A DNA stretch of 8,965 nucleotides from an uncultured Muribaculum sp. GTDB taxonomy: Bacteria; Bacteroidota; Bacteroidia; Bacteroidales; Muribaculaceae. The notes beneath the pieces are model-generated. The model did not search any database. It was not told where the DNA came from and saw nothing but the letters and a program-made list of their open reading frames with translations. The stretch is taken from the NCBI GenBank assembly GCA_947573015.1, contig CANPDS010000090.1:1-8965 (forward strand), written 5' to 3'. The translations under genes and the position numbers were made by a program. Numbering within the stretch: position 1 is the first letter of the stretch; the number at the start of each line of letters is the position of its first letter. This document shows, in pieces, positions 1 through 7,383 of this stretch.

Positions 1-1254
1 CTCATCAAGACTAAATCCGATACTACAAAGGCAGTACAGGATTTAAATAACAAATACGGTGAAGTGTTCAGCACTTATAAGACTGCAGCCGAGTGGAAGC
101 AGGCGCTCATCTCCAATGCCGAGAATTACTGCAAAGCACTTGCGATGCAGTCTGAGATGGAAAAACTGGCGGGTCAGGCATATCAAGCGCGTCGAAAGGC
201 AGAGAAATCACAAGCACACTACGATGAAGTCATCAAGGCCTCAAAGTCCAGAATTGATTTGCAGGTTGCGGGCGGCATGTCACGTTCTGACGCTGAGAAT
301 GCGGCGGCCGGTATTATAAAATTGGCAGTCGACAGCTATAATCGCCAAGCGGAGGAATTAGAGGATGAAATGCACCGTGTGGCCGAGAAACGTGCTGAAT
401 TGCTCGCGCAAATAAAAGATGCCAATAATCCAATAATTGATCCCTTAAAAACAACCGACATAATCCCGGAAAACTCTATCAAAGATATCTCCAATCGCAT
501 ATCGAAGCTACAGACCAAGATCGATATTGAGCTTGACCCGGATAAACGGCGTGAGCTTTACCAGGAGATAGAGAAACTGGAGGCCCACAAAATATGGATG
601 GAGGTCGGATACAAGTACGATAAGCTCTCGTTACAGAATCTTAACAACGTCATCCCTTCCGAGCATGATGCAAAGCCGATCACTCTTCCAGCACAGCTCG
701 ACATAAAGATTGATATGGAAAAAGTAGGAGAGCAGATGAATAATGCCATACCAGAGCCTGTTCAGATGGTCCCGCTTGATCAGCTTATCAATCCCGGGCT
801 TGAATCAATATCGCAGATACTCGGCACTCTTTCTGAGCTTACTGATGAATCCGCAGCGGCATGGCTGCAATGGGGCGCAAATGTCCTCGACGCCTGCCGC
901 CAAGCATTACCGGCTATTATGGCCGTGACCGGGGCTAAGGCCGCCGAATCGGCAGTTGCTACACCAATCATCGGCTGGACTATGGCAGGGCTTGCTATCG
1001 CGAGTGTCATAGCCTCATTCGCGCAGCTACCGAAATTCGCCAAGGGTGGTATAATCAGCGGCCCTACTATCGGTCTCATGGGCGAATACGCCGGAGCATC
1101 CAATAATCCGGAAGTTGTGGCACCGCTCGACAAACTGCGCGGTATGCTGCAACCGGTCGAGAGCTTCAATGGTGGTTTGGTCCGCTTCAAGATAGAAGGC
1201 CGCACCCTTGTAGGCATATTGGAAAAAGAAACTAACGCAAGACATCGTAGCTGA
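1..1254 (+). CDS. Tail tape-measure protein, C-terminal part (5' end cut by window edge)
   Basis: The frame is open from the first base and ends in TGA, giving 417 residues of a longer protein; an internal GTG at 64 could serve as a start but is not needed. Tape-measure proteins run inside the tail tube, set its length and leave with the DNA. Residues 1 to about 200 are charged, Lys/Glu/Ala-rich and helical, with coiled-coil character. Residues 301-343 are hydrophobic and Ala/Gly/Ile-rich (including 'GWTMAGLAIASVIASF'), like the membrane-active segment of this family. Then comes the typical family ending: 'FAKGGIISGPTIGLMGE' (346-362), 'NPEVVAPLDKLRGML' (369-383) and 'GGLVRFKIEGRTLVGILE' (391-408). 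The next gene starts one base after the stop, so the two are probably translated together. The family call is firm from the C-terminus; total length and any enzymatic domain lie outside the window. Confidence 0.88.
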   Translation, partial: LIKTKSDTTKAVQDLNNKYGEVFSTYKTAAEWKQALISNAENYCKALAMQSEMEKLAGQAYQARRKAEKSQAHYDEVIKASKSRIDLQVAGGMSRSDAENAAAGIIKLAVDSYNRQAEELEDEMHRVAEKRAELLAQIKDANNPIIDPLKTTDIIPENSIKDISNRISKLQTKIDIELDPDKRRELYQEIEKLEAHKIWMEVGYKYDKLSLQNLNNVIPSEHDAKPITLPAQLDIKIDMEKVGEQMNNAIPEPVQMVPLDQLINPGLESISQILGTLSELTDESAAAWLQWGANVLDACRQALPAIMAVTGAKAAESAVATPIIGWTMAGLAIASVIASFAQLPKFAKGGIISGPTIGLMGEYAGASNNPEVVAPLDKLRGMLQPVESFNGGLVRFKIEGRTLVGILEKETNARHRS

Positions 1255-1255
1255 T

Positions 1256-3547
1256 ATGGCAAAGCATCTGAGATATATGGGCGAGTTCCTGAGCCGTGCT
1301 GGTATCGTATGGCGAGTGGAGATATTGCAGGAGGCCGATCAGCCTTTTGCCTCCGTCGGCATGCTCAACTTCGAGGCAGATGAGGCTCTGGTAATCGAAT
1401 GGGCGCATACCGAGAAAGAGGCCGTGATCTGCGGCAGCTCTGCCACACTGCGCATCGAGAGTCCCAGCGACCGTACCTACGAGGATCTTTACACCATCGC
1501 ACCGGGACGTGTCCGCATGGATGTCTACCGAGGGGCCGCGCTTTATTGGAGCGGCACGCTTGATCCTGAGTTTTACGAAGAGCCTTATGAGCGTGCGGCC
1601 AGATACCCCGTGTCGCTCACATTCTCCGACTTCGGCGTGCTCAACAGGCTCAAATATGATCTGACCGGAATGCGCACTATTTCAGATATCGTATCTCATT
1701 GTATCAGCAGGAGCGGGATGAACGCCCCTCTAAATACAGGGGTAATCAGTACTATGCTTTCGCCCGATGTCCCTCTGCGTCTGTCTGATCTGAAAGTGCG
1801 CAGCGATAATTTCTACGATGAGGATGGAGAGTCCATGACACTTAAGGAGGTATTGGAAGGCGTGTTACAGCCATTGGCACTGCGAATTGTGCAGCGCGCC
1901 GGTTGCATATACATATATGACTTCAACGCTCTTTACACACGTTCAGTATCCATTCCTATAGTATGGGCCGGAGACTCGCAGACATTAGGAACCGACCGTG
2001 TCTACAACAATGCCAAAATCACGTGGAGCCCTTATGCACAGAGCGGCGATCTCAGTGTGCAGGATTGCTGGACTATTCCTACTGACTCCAACCGCATAGC
2101 GCTCAACGAAATTGACGGAGTTACCGTCGGGGATGCTACCATATTCTCATACCACTACTCCTCCGAGATCGTCGATTGGATGGATGCCTCCGACTCGGGT
2201 TTCACCATCTGGATCAGCGACAAGGGAGAAAACGTGGATTTCGGTTTTGCAACCCCGGCCAGATATTACAAGATCGTGCCGCAATATGATGGTGACGAAT
2301 CTGAGGGTGTGGCAATCCATTGGCCGGGCATACGTGGTGAATACAATGATCTTACCATAATAGATTATCTCCGGTTCAGATGGGCCAACCACGGAATTCA
2401 GCCGGTGCAGTTACGTGGCGACACCGGCAAAGTCGGAGACATTATTTTCAAAAGCACCCCGATCAGCCTGCCACATGTAAACAATCCGGATGATCTGATA
2501 TTGCGTATCTCGCTAAACATGCTTTTTGATCCGCGCGTGAATCCGTTTGAAAGCGCAGTAAATTGGAGGGCTCTTCCGGAAATGCCGACCGCTGACTGGC
2601 AGGCTCAATGGGAAGCTTATTGCAACTTTGTCTATGTGCCGGTGGCTATAAAATTCCGTCCGAATGGTAGCAGCGATACTTACTGTTGGACCAATATGGA
2701 TATCCTGAGGAAAGACCCCACAAATTCTCCGGTCAAAGCATTAAACTCCACATACGGACAATGGGTAAAGGATACCTCTAATGCCCTAAGACAAAATGTA
2801 TGGGGGTATCTGGCTTACTATGACAATGATGACCGCGCCAATAAATGCGGTGTTGGCGGATGGCGTAAGAATCGCCCGGCGATTAATCCGCATACACAGA
2901 GTCTCAGTCTGCTATTATCAAGAGCCGAGGACGGCCAATACATCCCATTCCCGAATTTCGGAGACGAGGGTGGCACGCTATGGGTGGAAGTCCGCACCGG
3001 GTGGATGCTACGTCGTGGTGGCGGCGGTATCGACAGTGGATATGAAGCATGGCGCTTCGATGACCATCTGTGGCAACGCTTTTGCTGGTTGCTTTGCAGA
3101 TTGCCGGAAATTGAAATATTGAACAACCGGCAGTTTGATAAGGCTATTGACACTGACGATGTCGAGTACAGCGCTGAGATCAATCCCTACGCTAAAGAAG
3201 ATATCGAGATCAACACAATATGCGGCACTTGCGCCGATGGTGTACCAACCGCACGCGGAGGCTATTTCTCCTCCACCGATGGATGTCAGATAACGGAGCT
3301 GACACGTGCAGGTCGGACATCGCAGGTAGAGGACCTACTGATAGGCACACTGTTCAGCCAGTTTGGCGACAGGCGCGTGCAGCTATCCGGTGAAATGAAG
3401 ATAGCCACAGAGGGACTTTCCGTATACACCGAGGCCAACCAAGGTGATAAGAAATTCATCATCACGTCCGACGTACAGGATGTTATCTCAGACATTAGCG
3501 ATGCCACGATAACCGAACTGCGTCCGGATGAATACGAAAAACGATAA
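1256..3547 (+). CDS. Tail hub/baseplate-like structural protein (763 aa)
   Basis: This complete 763-residue gene lies directly after the tape measure, where tailed phages usually encode the distal tail or hub protein that closes the tube and anchors the fibres. The N-terminal part looks beta-rich, with 'LYWSGTLDPEFYEEPYE' (96-112) and 'VSLTFSDFGVLNRLKYDL' (119-136), which I recognise as a style of Bacteroidales phage tail proteins. A segment near 236-262 contains 'YNNAKITWSPYA', also typical. A Gly-rich run and a CxxC pair (C656, C659) precede the C-terminus. The last 40 residues (724-763), including 'KKFIITSDVQDVISDIS' and 'ELRPDEYE', look like a conserved tail. There is no signal peptide, transmembrane segment or lysozyme motif that I can see. 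The ATG at 1256 is chosen because it follows the upstream stop by one base; no Shine-Dalgarno is present. That it is a tail protein is likely; the exact hub role is inferred from order and could instead be a distal tail protein. Confidence 0.7.
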   Translation: MAKHLRYMGEFLSRAGIVWRVEILQEADQPFASVGMLNFEADEALVIEWAHTEKEAVICGSSATLRIESPSDRTYEDLYTIAPGRVRMDVYRGAALYWSGTLDPEFYEEPYERAARYPVSLTFSDFGVLNRLKYDLTGMRTISDIVSHCISRSGMNAPLNTGVISTMLSPDVPLRLSDLKVRSDNFYDEDGESMTLKEVLEGVLQPLALRIVQRAGCIYIYDFNALYTRSVSIPIVWAGDSQTLGTDRVYNNAKITWSPYAQSGDLSVQDCWTIPTDSNRIALNEIDGVTVGDATIFSYHYSSEIVDWMDASDSGFTIWISDKGENVDFGFATPARYYKIVPQYDGDESEGVAIHWPGIRGEYNDLTIIDYLRFRWANHGIQPVQLRGDTGKVGDIIFKSTPISLPHVNNPDDLILRISLNMLFDPRVNPFESAVNWRALPEMPTADWQAQWEAYCNFVYVPVAIKFRPNGSSDTYCWTNMDILRKDPTNSPVKALNSTYGQWVKDTSNALRQNVWGYLAYYDNDDRANKCGVGGWRKNRPAINPHTQSLSLLLSRAEDGQYIPFPNFGDEGGTLWVEVRTGWMLRRGGGGIDSGYEAWRFDDHLWQRFCWLLCRLPEIEILNNRQFDKAIDTDDVEYSAEINPYAKEDIEINTICGTCADGVPTARGGYFSSTDGCQITELTRAGRTSQVEDLLIGTLFSQFGDRRVQLSGEMKIATEGLSVYTEANQGDKKFIITSDVQDVISDISDATITELRPDEYEKR

Positions 3548-3555
3548 ATCAAATC

Positions 3556-6279
3556 ATGGCTCTACAATACACCCTCAGGTCGAATAAAAGAGAAGCGCGG
3601 GCGCGTAGTAAACGTCTGCGTGAACTTGGCACATCCGGCGCAGGAGGAGGCAGCACAGTGGTGAATATAACTACTGGTGAGGCCTCAGGTATGGGGCTGT
3701 CACACACCCATGCCAATAAAACCGCATTAGATCAGATCACCACCGATTCCAGCGGCTATCAGTATCTTACCCGTACTATCGAGATCCTGAATGAGGAGAC
3801 CGGAGAGGTGGAAGTCAAGATAATCACCGAGAGAGTCAAAGCCGGGTACGCCGACAGTGCCGGGACTGCTGCTGAAGCTGATAGCGCCAAGGAGGCGGAT
3901 CATGCCGCGCTGGCGCGCGACCTGGATCCGGACTCCCCGGCACGCAAGGAGATGCTGAGCAGCACCGGGGACGATACGGCACACGGGATGATCACATTCC
4001 TTGTGGGTCTCGTGGCCAAGGGTCTGCTCCGTGCCGAGGATGGTCTGAAGGTACTCGGTGCCTCATTGTTCGACGGTGAGCTGGCGTCGATGGAATTTGT
4101 CAGCGGCCTGCCCGACGGCACAGGGTGGCGTATATCTCAGGGTGCTGACGGACGCTACGTGTTGGAAATTGACGAACTGGCGGTGCGCGGTGCCGTGCGT
4201 ATGGTGGAGCTGCTCGTGGAGAAGATCCGCGCAACCGGCGGTGTGATCGTGGTGTCGCCCGGAAGCGGACGTGTGGCGCGTGTGACAAAGACGGATGCGG
4301 CCTATCTGCTGACTATGGAGGAGGGAGGCACGGGATTCGCCACCGGTGATTTCGTGCGCTGCGCGCGTTTCTCCGGATCAGGCAAGACTGACTATCTGGT
4401 GCGGATCTCGGCATGGGATGGGCGGACGGCGGTGGTGGACCGTGCGGAATTTGGCGCAGCTGTGCCCATGACAGGCGATGAGCTTGTGACAATGGGAAGC
4501 GAGGATCCGGCACGACAGGGTTATATCGTGATCTCCGCGCGTGAGAACGGCCACCCATGCATAAGCCTCTATGACGGGGTTGACAGCAAGTCGCCAGGAG
4601 TAAAGAACCTACATACGCGGCTCGGATACATAGGCGACATCAAGGATCCGTGGTTTGAGCAGCGCGGTTTGCCCGGACCGACAGGGCACGGACTATACAG
4701 CCGCAATGCGTGGCTGCATGGGGTGTTCATTCTGGCGAACGGCGAGAACGTGCAGACTTCACTGCAAATCCTCGATGGCAAGATCGCTTCGGCGGTGGAG
4801 GCTGTACGCACAGATTTCGACGAGGAATCGGGCATACTGGCAAATCCTTGTTTCGATCGTGGACTGGAGGGCTGGCGTGTGGCCTCGCACGCCTCCGGAG
4901 CCATGGTGTCCGGCAATACTCCGGTGATGGCCAGAACGGCTGGATTGATCAGCATGGGCGGCGTGAGGCTGCTGCGCGACGGTGATACCGACATTGTGGC
5001 GCTCAGCGCCGGATGCTCGATAAGACAAGTACCCTCTATGATGCGCACCATAGAATGCGATAAAAACGGTGTGAAGCTCACGCTCGGCATGATGGTGCGC
5101 TCGGTATCCGGATGTTCGCTCGGAGTGGTATTCGGTACGGAGACACTTGCGGAAGTTGCGCTTCCGGGCGCTCCGGGTTGGCGCATGGTGCGTGGCTCGA
5201 TCACCCTGCCGGCTGTGGCCGACAGCGACGGCACGGGCTATGTGGCGAAATATCCCGGCACGTTCATGATCGCCGTAACCGAGGGTCGGGCCGAGATATG
5301 CCGTGTGGCACTGTGCGCCAATATGGCAGCCGCTTTAGGTGGCCGCTTCGCCACCTATGTGGAGCAGTCGGAGAAGCGCTGGGAGGCCGTGGCGCGCGTG
5401 ATGGACCTCGACAATGGGGAGATCCTCGCAGAGAGCGGTGTCGTGACTGAGGCAAACTATGCGTCAATGTACTCGTCGGCCAAGGATGCGCAGGGCAAGA
5501 CGGTGGAGGCTCGTGTGAAGGCCGAGGTCAAGAACGGACTTTCGACTCTGGAGCTGTCGGCTGATCAGATACGTGCCATTGCCCGTGAGATAAACATAGA
5601 CGCTGATCAGGTAAACTTCGAGAAGGGCAATGTCACTGTAAAGGGCGATATACTGGTGCGTCGGCTTATGCACGATGCCTCACGGAGGGCCAACAGGATC
5701 ACCAGCGCCTTCTGGTGCTCGACCCTTATGGGTGCGTTTGTCGGTGAGACTCCCATCGAGGAGGGACATATGCTATTCTTTCCGCGCCTGAAACCGGGTG
5801 AGGCGATGGAGACAACGGTTATCCATTTCCCTTCGGAGGCCTTTTTTGCGATGTTCGGCACCTCGGAAGTGTGCTGCGTCGGCGAGGGTGCACCATACGA
5901 GGAGGATGGCGACGGCAACCGCATATGGTACGATGATCCGGCGGTGATGTTTGTGCCGCATTTCCTGTCGGGTTCTGCGGCATCGAGGGCCGCACAGACC
6001 GGATCGGGCAGCGGAGCGACACAGGGCGGCGGTACGCTTGCCGTACTTCCCAACAACCCCAATCCCGTAAAGCCCTCCACCGACATCTACGAGGTGGTGT
6101 CCGACAGATTCATCAACGCTACCGACATGGCCGGAAGTGTGGGCGTGCAGGGCGTGTGGAAATTCTACGGCATAGGTCTGGAGCTGATGCTCGGCAAGGA
6201 TGATGCCGGTAACGATATAACCGATGCGGACGGGAATCCGCTTAACTACACCTACTGGGTGGCAATACAAATCAGATAA
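3556..6279 (+). CDS. Multidomain baseplate/tail-fibre shaft protein with carbohydrate-binding-like segment (907 aa)
   Basis: A long tail-tip protein, probably part of the fibre or baseplate periphery. Residues 1-30 are basic (Arg/Lys-rich), followed by a Gly-rich joint. An Ala/Asp-rich segment ('ADSAKEADHAALARDLD', about 108-124) leads into 'AHGMITFLVGLVAKGLL'. Next come 'ELAVRGAVRMVELLVEKIRA' (207-226), a beta-rich stretch, and 'GLYSRNAWLHGVFILANGE' (379-397), all of which I associate with Bacteroidales phage tail proteins. Residues 431-590 start with 'NPCFDRGLEGWRV', the opening typical of CBM4/9-like jelly-roll domains. A helical part ('ADQIRAIAREINIDADQV', 669-686) precedes a globular C-terminus. 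A low-complexity Gly/Ser/Ala linker at about 804-830 ('GSGSGATQGGG') splits off the last 75 residues. The ATG at 3556 follows the upstream stop after 8 bases. Codons strongly prefer G in the third position. Structural role likely; sugar binding is inferred. Confidence 0.72.
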   Translation: MALQYTLRSNKREARARSKRLRELGTSGAGGGSTVVNITTGEASGMGLSHTHANKTALDQITTDSSGYQYLTRTIEILNEETGEVEVKIITERVKAGYADSAGTAAEADSAKEADHAALARDLDPDSPARKEMLSSTGDDTAHGMITFLVGLVAKGLLRAEDGLKVLGASLFDGELASMEFVSGLPDGTGWRISQGADGRYVLEIDELAVRGAVRMVELLVEKIRATGGVIVVSPGSGRVARVTKTDAAYLLTMEEGGTGFATGDFVRCARFSGSGKTDYLVRISAWDGRTAVVDRAEFGAAVPMTGDELVTMGSEDPARQGYIVISARENGHPCISLYDGVDSKSPGVKNLHTRLGYIGDIKDPWFEQRGLPGPTGHGLYSRNAWLHGVFILANGENVQTSLQILDGKIASAVEAVRTDFDEESGILANPCFDRGLEGWRVASHASGAMVSGNTPVMARTAGLISMGGVRLLRDGDTDIVALSAGCSIRQVPSMMRTIECDKNGVKLTLGMMVRSVSGCSLGVVFGTETLAEVALPGAPGWRMVRGSITLPAVADSDGTGYVAKYPGTFMIAVTEGRAEICRVALCANMAAALGGRFATYVEQSEKRWEAVARVMDLDNGEILAESGVVTEANYASMYSSAKDAQGKTVEARVKAEVKNGLSTLELSADQIRAIAREINIDADQVNFEKGNVTVKGDILVRRLMHDASRRANRITSAFWCSTLMGAFVGETPIEEGHMLFFPRLKPGEAMETTVIHFPSEAFFAMFGTSEVCCVGEGAPYEEDGDGNRIWYDDPAVMFVPHFLSGSAASRAAQTGSGSGATQGGGTLAVLPNNPNPVKPSTDIYEVVSDRFINATDMAGSVGVQGVWKFYGIGLELMLGKDDAGNDITDADGNPLNYTYWVAIQIR

Positions 6280-6282
6280 ATC

Positions 6283-7350
6283 ATGACAGCATTAGAAAGA
6301 GCGCAATTGATAGCAGAGCTGGTGGCGGCGGGTGTTGACCTGACCACCGCTCCGGAGATGGCGGATGCCACGGGGCTGTATCTCGTGGCGGTGTCGCCGG
6401 ATGGTCCGTCGATAGTGAGGCTCCCGTCCGGAGTGATCACTGATGCCGCATCCACTGCGGCGATTGAGGGTATAAAGAAACTGATCGGACTGCCCGACGG
6501 CATAGCGCCGCTCGACACCGCCGGGTTCGTGCCCATGGCCAACATACGCGCCACGGCAAACTGTGTGGTGTTCTTCAACGGCATCATCTCCGGTGTGGAA
6601 GCCAGCGAATACGACACCACGTCACCATCCACCTCCTCCGGCGGTGGCGGCATCGCCACGCTCCCCGACGGCTCACGTCCCACGGTCGAGACCACCTTTC
6701 TCGCCGCTGGCATCTATTACGACCGCCATGCCGACCGCATGCTCATTCAGGAGCTCTCCCTATCCATCCTCCGCCCCGGAGCATACTACTACTGGAAAGC
6801 CGGCTGCACCGACCGCCCGTCATCCAATGCACGCCTGTTCGCAGAGGTGATGGCCCCGGGAGGCAAGCCACGCTCCGGGGTGCTCTACATCGACACATCC
6901 ACCGGACTGATCTACCGATACGACGGCACCGCACTCGTGCACATAGGATGCCAGTGGACCTCACGCAACATATGCCGCACCATCTCCCTCGCCGACTTCA
7001 ACGACCTCCTTTCCATGCGCCCCCTCGCCATGCGCGTCGATGGCGACTCCCAGATGTGGCGCATCGTCGAGAACGACGCCATCATCGCCTCCGCCGAATG
7101 GTACTCCCGTTACAGCCCCGACGACGGGGAATGCCTCGGCGGAGAGCTGCGCGTGCGTGGCTACGGCATTGTATCCGGCGACGGCATGCATTTCGCATAC
7201 GATCCTCAGGGCGATGGCGGCGCATACCGCGAATGGTCTGTCGTCGATGCCGAGGACCACTGGGAAGATCCCGTGGAGGTCACGCCGCTGACTCCGCGCG
7301 ACAGGATGAGCACCCAGACGGTGAAAGACATGTGGAAACTATACTCCTGA
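6283..7350 (+). CDS. Tail-fibre-like accessory protein, mosaic (355 aa)
   Basis: Starts three bases after the previous stop, so it is probably translationally linked. The N-terminus (5-22) is helical. 'GLPDGIAPLDTAGFVPMA' (69-86) and 'VVFFNGIISGVE' (95-106) resemble a linker and base segment common in tail fibres of gut Bacteroidales phages. A Ser/Thr/Gly-rich linker ('TSPSTSSGGGG', 113-123) follows. 'GVLYIDTSTGLIYRYDGTAL' (199-218) matches the short beta motif that recurs in phage fibre collars, where a residue pattern of Asp, Tyr-Arg and Gly forms a trimer-like unit. The C-terminal 130 residues are Trp/Tyr/Asp-rich and I do not recognise them. No enzymatic motif, signal peptide or membrane segment is visible. 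Third-base preference changes from G to C near residue 87, suggesting the gene is a composite. Function in fibre assembly or receptor contact is inferred from neighbours and motif style; an assembly chaperone is less likely given the beta-rich make-up. Confidence 0.6.
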   Translation: MTALERAQLIAELVAAGVDLTTAPEMADATGLYLVAVSPDGPSIVRLPSGVITDAASTAAIEGIKKLIGLPDGIAPLDTAGFVPMANIRATANCVVFFNGIISGVEASEYDTTSPSTSSGGGGIATLPDGSRPTVETTFLAAGIYYDRHADRMLIQELSLSILRPGAYYYWKAGCTDRPSSNARLFAEVMAPGGKPRSGVLYIDTSTGLIYRYDGTALVHIGCQWTSRNICRTISLADFNDLLSMRPLAMRVDGDSQMWRIVENDAIIASAEWYSRYSPDDGECLGGELRVRGYGIVSGDGMHFAYDPQGDGGAYREWSVVDAEDHWEDPVEVTPLTPRDRMSTQTVKDMWKLYS

Positions 7351-7383
7351 TTATTAATTCTTAAAACTAAAATATATCAAACT
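7351..7383 (+). promoter_or_regulatory. A/T-rich leader before the last gene
   Basis: This is the only gap of note between genes in the window. Counted by hand, 4 of its 33 bases are G or C, while the flanking genes are GC-rich. It has no Shine-Dalgarno-like purine run next to the ATG at 7384. Instead it is rich in A before the start, which is known to aid translation initiation in Bacteroidota. I see no match to the Bacteroides -7 (TAnnTTTG) or -33 promoter elements and no hairpin, so a translation leader is favoured over a promoter, but a weak phage promoter cannot be ruled out. Confidence 0.4.

Noticed and set aside
64..66. GTG as the true start of the first gene
   Set aside because: The same frame is open to base 1 and the protein lacks the N-terminal bulk expected of a tape measure, so the gene starts before the window.
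780..1262. A 160-codon minus-strand frame opposite the tape-measure C-terminus
   Set aside because: The plus strand has a recognised tape-measure ending over the whole span; the antisense product has no recognisable motif.
4569..5234. A 221-codon open frame on the minus strand inside the shaft gene
   Set aside because: It lies wholly inside a well-supported gene, is Ser/Pro-rich without any domain, and is explained by the high GC and G-ending codons of the plus-strand gene.
6781..6804. 'AYYYWKAG' in gene 4 as a third copy of the closing block of the duplicated fibre module
   Set aside because: Only the aromatic-Trp-x-x-Gly part matches; the N-G-P-T-x-E-A-R-E part and the preceding strands are absent, so chance is the simpler explanation.
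6948..7364. A 138-codon plus-strand frame overlapping the end of gene 4
   Set aside because: Its product is an Arg/His/Pro-rich shadow of the C-ending codons in the true frame; it has no family look and no start signal.
7351..7383. A terminator between gene 4 and the last gene
   Set aside because: The A/T-rich gap has no inverted repeat of useful length and no T-run after a stem.
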